24,274 nt of DNA. Source: GCA-2716065 sp036123135. GTDB taxonomy: Bacteria; Bacteroidota; Bacteroidia; Flavobacteriales_D; Parvicellaceae. A program made the translations under genes and the position numbers. The notes beneath the pieces were generated by a model. It did no database searches, was not told the origin of the DNA, and saw only the letters and a list, made by a program, of their open reading frames with translations. Shown in pieces: positions 8,328 through 16,124 of this stretch (its first letter is position 1; the number at the start of each line of letters is the position of its first letter). The stretch lies in contig JAZADZ010000007.1 of assembly GCA_036123135.1 (NCBI GenBank), forward strand, positions 1 to 24,274, read 5' to 3'.

Positions 8328-10109
8328 ATGATTCCATCTACTGTTGTATCTAAAGAAGTAGCAAAAGCTTTCTCTTCAACTTTTGACAAAGAATTAACGT
8401 CAGATTTTTTTCAAATAGAAAATACCAAAACAGATTTTCAAGGGGATTTAACTCTTGTAGTTTTTCCTTTATTAAAGTTTACCAAAAAATCACCCGAACA
8501 ATCTGCAGATCTAATTGGAAAATGGTTACTCGAAAATTCAGCTGTTGTCTCCAACTATAATGTAATAAAAGGATTTCTTAATTTATCTCTAAAGACTTCC
8601 TTTTGGATGAATCAGTTCAATTCATTTTTACAGGACAAAAATTTGGGACTAGACACCTCTTTTTCTGGAAAGACTTATTTGGTAGAATATTCTTCACCCA
8701 ACACCAATAAACCGTTGCATTTGGGCCATCTAAGAAATAATTTCCTTGGATTTTCTGTAGCAGAAATTTTAAAAGCCAACGGTCATAAGGTTATCAAAAC
8801 CCAAATTATCAATGACAGGGGAATTCACATTTGCAAATCTATGATTGCATGGATTAAATTTGGGAATGGAGAAACTCCCGAATCCTCTAATTTGAAAGGA
8901 GATCATCTAATTGGAAAATATTATGTCGCTTTCGACAGAGAGTATAAATCTCAAACTAATAAGTTGATTCAACAAGGTTTTTCAAAGGAAGAAGCCGAAA
9001 AAAAAGCTCCAATTTTACTAGAAGCTCAAGATTTGTTACTGAAATGGGAGAAAAAAGATTCTGACACATATGCCCTTTGGGAAAAGATGAATTCTTGGGT
9101 TTACGATGGTTTTAATCAGACCTATGAACTTATGGGAGTTGATTTTGATAAGCTGTATTATGAATCCGATACTTTTTTACTTGGAAAAGATGTAGTTTAC
9201 AAAGGTTTGAATGATGGAATCTTTTACAAAAAAAAAGATGGTTCAATATGGTGTGATTTGACCAAAGAAAATCTCGATGACAAGTTGTTGCTTAGAGCTG
9301 ACGGTACATCTGTATATATGACGCAAGACCTTGGTACAGCTATTGAAAGACAAAAAGATTTTAGAACAGTCTCTGGAATGATATACACTGTTGGAAATGA
9401 ACAAAATCATCATTTTAAAGTTCTATTTACCATTCTTAAGAAACTGGGCTTTCAGTGGGCAAAAGAGTGTCACCATCTTTCCTATGGAATGGTAGAACTT
9501 CCTGATGGAAAGATGAAATCAAGAGAGGGTAAAGTTGTAGATGCTGATGATTTAATTCAAAGCGTTGTGGAGGATGCAAAGAAAATGACAAGTGAGAGAG
9601 GTCATTTGGAGGGTATGTCAGAATTAGAAAAAGAAAAGTTGTACTCAACGATTGGTGTAGGAGGATTAAAGTATTTTCTTCTTAGAGTTGATCCTAAGAG
9701 AAAAATGATGTTCAGCCCTGATGAGTCCATTGATTTGAATGGAAATACTGGTCCATTTATCCAATATTGCTATGCAAGAATTCAAAGTATTTTGTCGAAC
9801 CAAAGACCTAAAACTAATCAGGTCTCTGTTAATTTATCTATTTGCAAAGCTGAACTTGATATTATTAAATGGATGTTGTCTTATCCGTCAGTCATTAAGG
9901 AAGCTGGAGACCAACTTTCTCCGTCTATTGTTGCGAATTATACCTTTCAGTTGGTTAAGTACTACAATACATTTTATCAATCAATTTCAATATTATCAGA
10001 AAAGGATAATGAGCTTAAAAAGTTTAGAATTTTGCTCTCAAGGACAGTTGGGGATTTGATTAAAAATTCTATGCAATTGTTAGGAATTAATGTTCCTAAA
10101 GTAATGTAG
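8328..10109 (+). CDS. argS: Arginyl-tRNA synthetase
   Basis: This class I aminoacyl-tRNA synthetase charges tRNA-Arg. At 593 residues it is a normal length. The N-terminal additional domain (about 1-110) precedes the catalytic core, where the HIGH motif reads HLGHLRN (131-137) after SSPNTNKPL. IINDRGIHICKSM (160-172) lies in the Rossmann fold. The KMSK loop is replaced by GKMKSREG (394-401), with a Lys-Ser-Arg arrangement often seen in ArgS. The DALR anticodon-binding domain starts near GPFIQYCYARIQS (475-487) and runs to the end. ATG start three bases after the arginase stop. The stop lies 6 bases from the end of the converging PorP/SprF gene. Confidence 0.96.
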   Translation: MIPSTVVSKEVAKAFSSTFDKELTSDFFQIENTKTDFQGDLTLVVFPLLKFTKKSPEQSADLIGKWLLENSAVVSNYNVIKGFLNLSLKTSFWMNQFNSFLQDKNLGLDTSFSGKTYLVEYSSPNTNKPLHLGHLRNNFLGFSVAEILKANGHKVIKTQIINDRGIHICKSMIAWIKFGNGETPESSNLKGDHLIGKYYVAFDREYKSQTNKLIQQGFSKEEAEKKAPILLEAQDLLLKWEKKDSDTYALWEKMNSWVYDGFNQTYELMGVDFDKLYYESDTFLLGKDVVYKGLNDGIFYKKKDGSIWCDLTKENLDDKLLLRADGTSVYMTQDLGTAIERQKDFRTVSGMIYTVGNEQNHHFKVLFTILKKLGFQWAKECHHLSYGMVELPDGKMKSREGKVVDADDLIQSVVEDAKKMTSERGHLEGMSELEKEKLYSTIGVGGLKYFLLRVDPKRKMMFSPDESIDLNGNTGPFIQYCYARIQSILSNQRPKTNQVSVNLSICKAELDIIKWMLSYPSVIKEAGDQLSPSIVANYTFQLVKYYNTFYQSISILSEKDNELKKFRILLSRTVGDLIKNSMQLLGINVPKVM

Positions 10110-10115
10110 TAAATC

Positions 10116-11066
10116 TTACTCTTCAAAATTTTCTAATGGAATTTCCTGATTTTCAGTAGGGGATTCCTCTTTTTCTTGTTTTTTCCTATTGATTTGGTAT
10201 GACAACATAATTTCATGTGTTCCTGAAGAGAATTGAGCGATACCATTTCTGTTAAATTCATATGCATAGGTCACATTAATGTTGTAGAGTGGAGACATAC
10301 CGACATTAAGCATGATTCCATTTTGTTGACGTACTCCAATACCTCCCCAAAATTTATGTTGGAAATTAAAGTTGCCTTGAAATTCTACCAAATTAGAAAA
10401 TCCTGTAGCTTTTTTAAATAGTATTAATGGAGTAAACGTAACGTCTCTGCTCATATTTAATTCATAGGATGCATAAAAAAAACGGTGACTGTTAAAAATG
10501 TAATTATTATTTAAAATTGCAGGCTCCAAATCAAATGAACTCGCAAAAAGTTGAGGCAAGGAAAAACCAATTGTAAATTTTTCTTTGAACGAGTAGTTTA
10601 AACCGAATTCTGAGTGAAAACCAGTTCCACTAGTTCCATTATTTTGTAACAAATAATCTGAATAATCGGTGGCAACCATATTTTCTAGGACAAGGGATCC
10701 TTGCTTGATCCCCAAGGATAAACCAAATTTAATGGCATTAGATGCATCAATTTTAATTGAGTATGATGCAGATGCATCAAATTGAAATTGTTTAAAAAAT
10801 GAAACTTGGTCGTAATTTACTTTAGTTCCAACACCAAATTTGTCATTGATTTTTGTTTGAGTACTAAACCAAGTTGTCAATGGAGCACCTTCAAATCCAA
10901 GCCATTGTTGTCTGTGAGAAACATGAAACTCGGTTAATTCATTTTTACCAACTTCAGCGGGATTGATTAAAAACAAATTTTGATAGAAAAGCGAATTTTG
11001 GGAAATCTGCTGACTTGTTGCAGCTTTTATCAAAAGTAGTATTAAAAAAAACGGAATTTTTTTCAT
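10116..11066 (-). CDS. PorP/SprF family type IX secretion system membrane protein
   Basis: This is an outer-membrane beta-barrel-like protein of 316 residues from the ATG at 11066. It starts with a signal peptide (MKKIPFFLILLLIKAATSQ). The mature N-terminus, SLFYQNLFLINPAEVG, is a variant of the PorP/SprF opening with its N-P-A core, and HVSHRQQWLGFEGAP follows at about 50-64. The rest alternates polar and hydrophobic residues, as in barrel strands, and ends in a Glu-rich tail. In Flavobacteria such proteins work with type IX cargo encoded next to them, often helping attach it to the surface. Here it starts 4 bases after the stop of the HYR-repeat cargo gene. The frame extends 93 bases further up, but that part overlaps the cargo gene and breaks the signal peptide. 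Confidence 0.87.
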   Translation of the reverse strand: MKKIPFFLILLLIKAATSQQISQNSLFYQNLFLINPAEVGKNELTEFHVSHRQQWLGFEGAPLTTWFSTQTKINDKFGVGTKVNYDQVSFFKQFQFDASASYSIKIDASNAIKFGLSLGIKQGSLVLENMVATDYSDYLLQNNGTSGTGFHSEFGLNYSFKEKFTIGFSLPQLFASSFDLEPAILNNNYIFNSHRFFYASYELNMSRDVTFTPLILFKKATGFSNLVEFQGNFNFQHKFWGGIGVRQQNGIMLNVGMSPLYNINVTYAYEFNRNGIAQFSSGTHEIMLSYQINRKKQEKEESPTENQEIPLENFEE

Positions 11067-11070
11067 GAGT

Positions 11071-13593
11071 CTATTTGAGTAAAAGAATTGAGCCAGAGTA
11101 TTCGTCACCTTGACAAATAATGGTATAATAATAGGTACCATCAGGCAAGATTTCACCACCTAAGTTTTCGCCGTTCCAATTGTTGTTGTAATTGTTGGAC
11201 GTCCATACAATTTTGCCCCATCTGTTGAAGATTGACACTTTACATCCTGAAATTATTGAAGGTTTATTGATGTCCCAAGTATCATTTTTTCCGTCTCCGT
11301 TTGGAGTTATGATGTTGTTGATTTCAAGATTTTCAATTTGTGATACAAATACAATTAAAGAATCTGAAGAAGTGCATCCATCAATGCTTTCAACATTGAC
11401 AAAATAAGTTGTACTGTTCAGTGGACTTACAGTAGGATCTTCAGAGAATGGATTTTGCATATTGTATTGTGGGTACCATTCGAATTGAGAACAATTGTTT
11501 GAAGTTGCATCAATAAGAATTTCGCTTCCTTCGTCAATTTGTAAATCATCTCCTGCATCAATTTCTGGAAGAGCAAATATTTCTATCTCAACGCTACATG
11601 ATGCTTGATTACCAACTAGGTCTGTTGCAACATAATTTAAGTTTGTAATACCAACTGGGAATGCATCACCTGACATTAAATTAGTAGTGTCGGTTTGATA
11701 AAGTGTTATTGTTCCACAATCGTCAAAACCTGATGGAGATACAAATGTCACAACTGGATCACACGAAGAAATATTGCCAGGACAATTAATAGTTGGGGGA
11801 AGAGTATCATTTGGAACAAGTACAACCTGGCAAGAAGAATTATTTCCACTTGCGTCAATCGCTGATAAGTAGACGGTATTAAATCCACCAGCCAAAGAGC
11901 CTGCAGGAATATTCTGTGAAAAAACTGGATTTGCATCACAGTAATCCCAGTAGGAGGTAATAGTTGACAAGTCTGGAACTAGAAAAAGACAGTTGGCATC
12001 CAGATCAACGTATTGCGTATCAGGACAAAAAATTTGAGGTGCAGTAGTATCGATTAGAGTAATGGTAAAACTACAACTAGAAGAATTTCCATACAAATCT
12101 ACAGTTGAAAGTACAACGTTTTGTTGGGTACCGATTCCAAATAGCGTATCAGATGGTAAAATACTTTGTGAGAAAAATGGGTTAGAATCGCAGTTATCAT
12201 TAAAATTAAGTATTGTTTCATAATCGGGAATAATATATGTACAGTTCGAATCAACAGGAACATTTGGATTTGCAGGACAGATTAAACTTGGTGAATCGTT
12301 GTCCTGAACATCAATGATAAAGAATGTAGATACAGAATTTCCACTTGAGTCAGAAGCTGTTAGCGTAATTGGCTGTGTTGTTCCAGCACTTAGAGATGTT
12401 CCAGCAGCAGGTGCTTGAGTGAATGTAAAATTGCTTTGACAGTTGTCCATTACTAGCAGTGAGGTCGAGAAATCTTCCAATACGTACACACAATTTGAAT
12501 CAACATATTTGACTGTGTCATTTATTGTTTGCATCAAAACAGGATGGATTGTATCAATTGGCTGAAATTCAAACGAACAGCTGTTAGAGTTTCCATATGC
12601 ATCAATTGAAACAAATTGGATGTTTTGGTTCTGGGATCCAAAAAAAGTTGTCCCTGCTGGTGGAGATTGTAAAATTGAAACACTTCCTGAACAATTGTCA
12701 AAAGAAGTTACTAGCCCAGTATAATCACCCAAAACAGATTCGCAACTATTGTTTACGTAATTTGATTGATTAGCGGGACAGGAAATTGTTGGGGAAACGC
12801 TATCAACAACACTAATTCTGAAAGAGCAAACACTCGAATTCCCAGAAATATCAGAAACGTTAAAAGAAATAAATGGATCATCACCAACATTAAATACAAT
12901 TCCTGATTGAGGATTTTGCGTTATTAATGGAGAAGGATCACAATTGTCAGAAAAAGAAATATGTCCTGTTAAATCGTCCAAAATGTAAGTACAATTGGAA
13001 TTGATGTAAACATTGGAATCAGTTGGGCAAACAATTAAAGGCGGAAGGTTGTCGTCAACAATAATCTGGAAGGAGCAAGAGTCAACATTAAAAGAACTAT
13101 CGTGGACATATATTGTCACCATTTGAGCACCACTGAAAATAGTTCCTGCTGCAGGAAATTGCGTAATTGAAGAAATACTACAATTATCAACACTACTTAC
13201 AATACCTGTATAATCTCCGAGAGTTGCCTGACAATTGTTGTTTGCACTTACGTTTTGCGTTCCCAAACAAAATACTTGAGGAGCAATGGTGTCTATTACT
13301 GTAACTGTAAAGTTACAATTGCTTGAGTCGTTTCCATTGGTAATCGTATACTGCTGAATGGTAGTACCTATTGGGAAGTTGTCTCCAGACGAATATCCGC
13401 TAAAATCAGATTGATAAATTGTAGTTGAAATACAATTGCTAGCGCAAGATACTGAATAGATAAACTCGACATCACATCCAGAGGATAGGTAAAGAGTTGT
13501 GTCGCTTGGACAGTTAAGTGTAGGGGATTGAGCTTGATATTCATAAGAGATCAAAAACCCTAAAAAAAACAAAATTAAAAAGTACTTATTCAA
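11071..13593 (-). CDS. Secreted HYR-repeat protein with type IX sorting (type B) C-terminal domain
   Basis: This is an 840-residue surface or secreted protein. A signal peptide spans about residues 1-22. It is followed by eight HYR (hyalin-like Ig fold) units at about 25-103, 104-183, 184-266, 267-347, 348-432, 433-515, 516-597 and 598-673. Most units have four cysteines. Then comes a PKD/Ig-like unit with DAGDDLQIDEGS (679-690) and cysteines 701 and 740. The C-terminal 80 residues from NIITPNGDGKNDTWD are the gliding-motility-associated type B sorting domain, with FNRWGKIVW at 789-797. Adhesion is a plausible role but not shown. The reading frame forces a TTG start at 13593: an in-frame TGA lies 27 bases upstream, and the first internal Met is residue 158, far past the signal peptide. 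The PorP/SprF gene follows. Confidence 0.9.
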   Translation of the reverse strand: MNKYFLILFFLGFLISYEYQAQSPTLNCPSDTTLYLSSGCDVEFIYSVSCASNCISTTIYQSDFSGYSSGDNFPIGTTIQQYTITNGNDSSNCNFTVTVIDTIAPQVFCLGTQNVSANNNCQATLGDYTGIVSSVDNCSISSITQFPAAGTIFSGAQMVTIYVHDSSFNVDSCSFQIIVDDNLPPLIVCPTDSNVYINSNCTYILDDLTGHISFSDNCDPSPLITQNPQSGIVFNVGDDPFISFNVSDISGNSSVCSFRISVVDSVSPTISCPANQSNYVNNSCESVLGDYTGLVTSFDNCSGSVSILQSPPAGTTFFGSQNQNIQFVSIDAYGNSNSCSFEFQPIDTIHPVLMQTINDTVKYVDSNCVYVLEDFSTSLLVMDNCQSNFTFTQAPAAGTSLSAGTTQPITLTASDSSGNSVSTFFIIDVQDNDSPSLICPANPNVPVDSNCTYIIPDYETILNFNDNCDSNPFFSQSILPSDTLFGIGTQQNVVLSTVDLYGNSSSCSFTITLIDTTAPQIFCPDTQYVDLDANCLFLVPDLSTITSYWDYCDANPVFSQNIPAGSLAGGFNTVYLSAIDASGNNSSCQVVLVPNDTLPPTINCPGNISSCDPVVTFVSPSGFDDCGTITLYQTDTTNLMSGDAFPVGITNLNYVATDLVGNQASCSVEIEIFALPEIDAGDDLQIDEGSEILIDATSNNCSQFEWYPQYNMQNPFSEDPTVSPLNSTTYFVNVESIDGCTSSDSLIVFVSQIENLEINNIITPNGDGKNDTWDINKPSIISGCKVSIFNRWGKIVWTSNNYNNNWNGENLGGEILPDGTYYYTIICQGDEYSGSILLLK

Positions 13594-13726
13594 AAGAGAT
13601 TGTTTGTTAACGATTAATCAATTTTACAACCCTTAAAATAATTACTTATTTAGAATTACAATCAATTCTGTTAAAAAGGTTTTGATATAGTGTATATTTA
13701 AAAAATTGCTGTTTATAAATAGGTTT

Positions 13727-14680
13727 ATGCAAAAGAGTAAAGCATCATACGATGATTACACTTCATGGAAGGAATTTCAGTGTTATTTTCCTGAAGATTT
13801 TCGAATTAATTCAGAATTTTTCCCGAAAGAGAATTATATCGTTTGGGAGGGTAAAACAATTCATTTGGATCATTACATGCCAAATCAAGATGAAAAAAAA
13901 ATAAAACTTATTCTTGTTCACGGAGGAGGTGCTAATGGAAGATTAATGTTTCCGATTGGGATTGCTTTGATGAAATTAGGATATGAATGTATTGTCCCTG
14001 ATCTTCCAGGTTTTGGTCTTTCAGAGGAAAATTGTCCTACTAGTTATTCAGATTGGGTAGATTTAGTTCAACATTTGATTGAGATAGAATCCGATAAGGA
14101 CAGTAAAAAAATTGTTCTCTGTGGAATAAGCCTTGGAGGAATGTTGTGTTATCACGCAGCTTGCTCCAATAAAAAAGTAGTTGGAATGATGGTTTCAAGC
14201 TTAGCAGATACTAGCTTAAAAGCAGTTCAAAAACAGCTCTCTAGGAATTTTCTCTTTGGAACTTTGGCTATCAATTTGTTGAATGTATTTAAAGACACAT
14301 TAGATTCCATTAGAATTCCCATTAAATACACTACTAAAATGTGGGCGATGGCTAATAATCGCTCATTTGTTGAAAAACTTAAAAAAGATAAAATTGGGTC
14401 AGGTGGGAAAGTGTATTTAAAATTTTTGCGAACCCTCATGGAGTATCGTCCCAATGTTGAGCCAGAAGATTTTAAGAGTTGTGAAATTCTTTTATTTCAA
14501 CCTGAAATGGATTACATAATACCCTGGAGATTTTCAGCGTTTTTTTACAACAGACTAAATTGTGCAAAAAAAGTTATTTTCTTAGAGGGATGTGGACACA
14601 TACCAATGGAAGAGCCTGGAATAAATCAACTCAGAAATGAGGCATGTTTATTTTTAGAAAAAATTGAAAATAGATTATAA
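13727..14680 (+). CDS. Alpha/beta hydrolase
   Basis: From the ATG at 13727 this gives a 317-residue alpha/beta hydrolase with no signal peptide. HGGGANG (65-71) forms the oxyanion-hole strand turn, DLPGFGLSE (92-100) follows, and the nucleophile elbow is GISLGG (133-138) with S135. The likely catalytic Asp is D262 (EMDYIIP) and the His is H291 (GCGHIPMEEP), so the triad is complete. Residues about 163-245 form a lid-like insertion. The HGGG motif resembles esterases and lipases, while the general layout is closer to the MenH/peptidase-S33 type, so the substrate cannot be named. An in-frame TTG 21 bases upstream is less likely as the start. A shared terminator hairpin follows the stop. Confidence 0.82.
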   Translation: MQKSKASYDDYTSWKEFQCYFPEDFRINSEFFPKENYIVWEGKTIHLDHYMPNQDEKKIKLILVHGGGANGRLMFPIGIALMKLGYECIVPDLPGFGLSEENCPTSYSDWVDLVQHLIEIESDKDSKKIVLCGISLGGMLCYHAACSNKKVVGMMVSSLADTSLKAVQKQLSRNFLFGTLAINLLNVFKDTLDSIRIPIKYTTKMWAMANNRSFVEKLKKDKIGSGGKVYLKFLRTLMEYRPNVEPEDFKSCEILLFQPEMDYIIPWRFSAFFYNRLNCAKKVIFLEGCGHIPMEEPGINQLRNEACLFLEKIENRL

Positions 14681-14681
14681 A

Positions 14682-14704
14682 AAAAGCGATCAATGACCGC
14701 TTTT
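14682..14704. terminator. Shared bidirectional terminator between hydrolase and rplS
   Basis: The arms AAAAGCG (14682-14688) and CGCTTTT (14698-14704) pair over 7 bases with a 9-base loop. Read on the minus strand, the hairpin follows the rplS stop by 3 bases and ends in a run of T residues, as in an intrinsic terminator. On the plus strand it starts 1 base after the hydrolase stop, with four T residues. The GC part of the stem is only 3 pairs, so strength is uncertain. Confidence 0.6.
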
Positions 14705-14707
14705 AAG

Positions 14708-15067
14708 TTACTTTTTGGAGTATTGTTTTTTCTCTTTAATTCGAGCGGATTTACCAGTTCTTTTTCTTAAGTAGAAAATTCTGGATCTTCTAACAGAACC
14801 TTTCTTTTCAACAACAATTTTCTCTAGAAAAGGTGAGGATAAAGGAAATATTCTTTCAACGCCTGTTCCACCTGATATTTTTCTTATGGTGAATGTTTCA
14901 GTTGTTCCACTTCCTCTTCTTTGAATTACAGTACCTTTGAAAGACTGCAATCTTTCTTTATTGCCTTCTTTTATTTTATACGTAACAACAAGAGTATCAC
15001 CGGAACCAAATTCTGGCCATTCGTTGACTTGAGTTAACTCGTTTGATAATTCTTTAATTTTGTCCAT
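14708..15067 (-). CDS. rplS: 50S ribosomal protein L19
   Basis: This 119-residue L19 is full length and lies at the 30S-50S interface. Family stretches are present: FGSGDTLVVTYKIKEG (20-35), RLQSFKGTVIQRRGSG (39-54), FTIRKISGGTGVERIFPLSS (59-78) and the basic end VRRSRIFYLRKRTGKSARI (92-110). ATG start at 15067. It appears to be a single-gene transcript: a good two-box promoter lies just upstream and a hairpin directly follows the stop. In many bacteria rplS lies beside trmD; here trmD is 3.5 kb away on the same strand, separated by chorismate genes. Confidence 0.97.
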   Translation of the reverse strand: MDKIKELSNELTQVNEWPEFGSGDTLVVTYKIKEGNKERLQSFKGTVIQRRGSGTTETFTIRKISGGTGVERIFPLSSPFLEKIVVEKKGSVRRSRIFYLRKRTGKSARIKEKKQYSKK

Positions 15068-15082
15068 GATTTCCGTTTTCTA

Positions 15083-15112
15083 CAAACCTATTTTGGGCTG
15101 CAATATTACAAA
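15083..15112 (-). promoter_or_regulatory. rplS promoter, TTTG-N18-TAGGTTTG
   Basis: On the minus strand TTTG (15112-15109) is followed after 18 bases by TAGGTTTG (15090-15083). This matches the Bacteroidota consensus of a TTG-type -33 box, a spacer of about 19 and TAnnTTTG at -7. Transcription would start near 15077, about 10 bases before the rplS ATG. It is the only promoter in the window where both boxes are clear. Confidence 0.65.
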
Positions 15113-15145
15113 GAAAAAATGGAATTAGTTAAAAAGATTTAAAAT

Positions 15146-16120
15146 TTATCTTTTTGAAAGCATTTTAAGATCCAACAATGCAATTGCAGTTATGGACTCT
15201 AGAACTACTGGAACCCTCAAAGCAATGCATAGGTCATGTCTGCCTGTAATAGAGAAATCTTGAATTTCCTTTTCTTTTTTATTCCATGAAGTTTGTACTT
15301 TTCCAACACTTGAAGTAGGTTTTATTGCTATTTTGAATACAATTTCATTTCCATTGGTTATTCCTCCGATAATTCCCCCGCAGTGATTAGTTTTAGTTTT
15401 ACCATTATCGTCTAAGTACGTGTCATTGTGCTCAGATCCAAACATAGAAGCTGCTTTAAATCCTGTGCCAAACTCAATTCCTCTAACAGCAGGAATTGAA
15501 AAAACAGCATGGGATATAATGGCTTCTGCAGAATCAAAAAAAGGTTCTCCCCAACCGACCGGTATGTTTTGAACTCTACACTCCACAATTCCGCCAACGC
15601 TATCTTGATTGTCAATTCCCTTTTGAAGTCCCTTTTCCAAGTTTTCTTCTCCAGCAATTTCAATCAGTTTAGCATTGATTTCAAGTTCAGGTAGTATTTT
15701 TTTAGCAACAACTCCAGCACAAACAATAAGAATGGTCAATCTACCTGAAAAGTGTCCACCACCTCTAAAATCTTCAAAACCATTAAATTTTTGGCTTGCA
15801 ACAAAATCTGCATGACCTGGACGATTAAAATCCTTTGTTTTGTTGTAATCCTTAGAACGGGTATTATTGTTTTCAATTAAAATAGTCAGAGGAGCACCAG
15901 TTGTTTTACCATTAAAAATCCCCGAAGCAAGAATAGGTTTATCGGCTTCTACACGAGCTGTTGTGCCTTTTTTTCCAGGTTTTCTTCTAGCGATATCATA
16001 GGTAAAATCATTTGTATTGATTGATATTCCTGCAGGGACATTATCCATTGTAATACCCATTACGTCACCGTGCGATTCACCAAAAATCGAAACTCTGAAT
16101 TTTGATCCAAAAGAATTCAT
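15146..16120 (-). CDS. aroC: Chorismate synthase, GGGHFSGR-type
   Basis: AroC converts EPSP to chorismate using reduced FMN. The protein has 324 residues, shorter than the usual 350-360. Visible motifs are FGESHG (13-18, with the catalytic-type H17), ARRKPGKKGTTARVEAD (44-60, FMN/substrate arginines), NRPGHADF (99-106, H103), RGGGHFSGR (119-127), NHCGGIIGGITNG (245-257), KPTSSVGK (267-274) and GRHDLCIALRVPVV (293-306). GGGHFSGR and PGHAD are the forms I recall from clostridial chorismate synthases; Bacteroidota usually have GGGRSSAR and PSHAD. It starts 4 bases after the aroA stop, so the two are co-transcribed. The function is firm; the unusual subtype is discussed as a finding. Confidence 0.95.
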   Translation of the reverse strand: MNSFGSKFRVSIFGESHGDVMGITMDNVPAGISINTNDFTYDIARRKPGKKGTTARVEADKPILASGIFNGKTTGAPLTILIENNNTRSKDYNKTKDFNRPGHADFVASQKFNGFEDFRGGGHFSGRLTILIVCAGVVAKKILPELEINAKLIEIAGEENLEKGLQKGIDNQDSVGGIVECRVQNIPVGWGEPFFDSAEAIISHAVFSIPAVRGIEFGTGFKAASMFGSEHNDTYLDDNGKTKTNHCGGIIGGITNGNEIVFKIAIKPTSSVGKVQTSWNKKEKEIQDFSITGRHDLCIALRVPVVLESITAIALLDLKMLSKR

Positions 16121-16124
16121 CGAG

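Noticed and set aside
10108..10120. Small hairpin AGTAA-ATC-TTACT at the argS/PorP junction
   Set aside because: The stem is 5 mostly A-T pairs with a 3-base loop and no T run, too weak to call a terminator.
11067..11159. Longer PorP/SprF protein starting 31 residues upstream
   Set aside because: The extension overlaps the cargo gene, puts a polar stretch before a clean signal peptide, and the ATG at 11066 fits better.
11569..13521. Repeated pattern in the HYR gene as a CRISPR or DNA repeat array
   Set aside because: The repetition is at protein level in units of about 82 residues, with diverged DNA and no short identical repeats.
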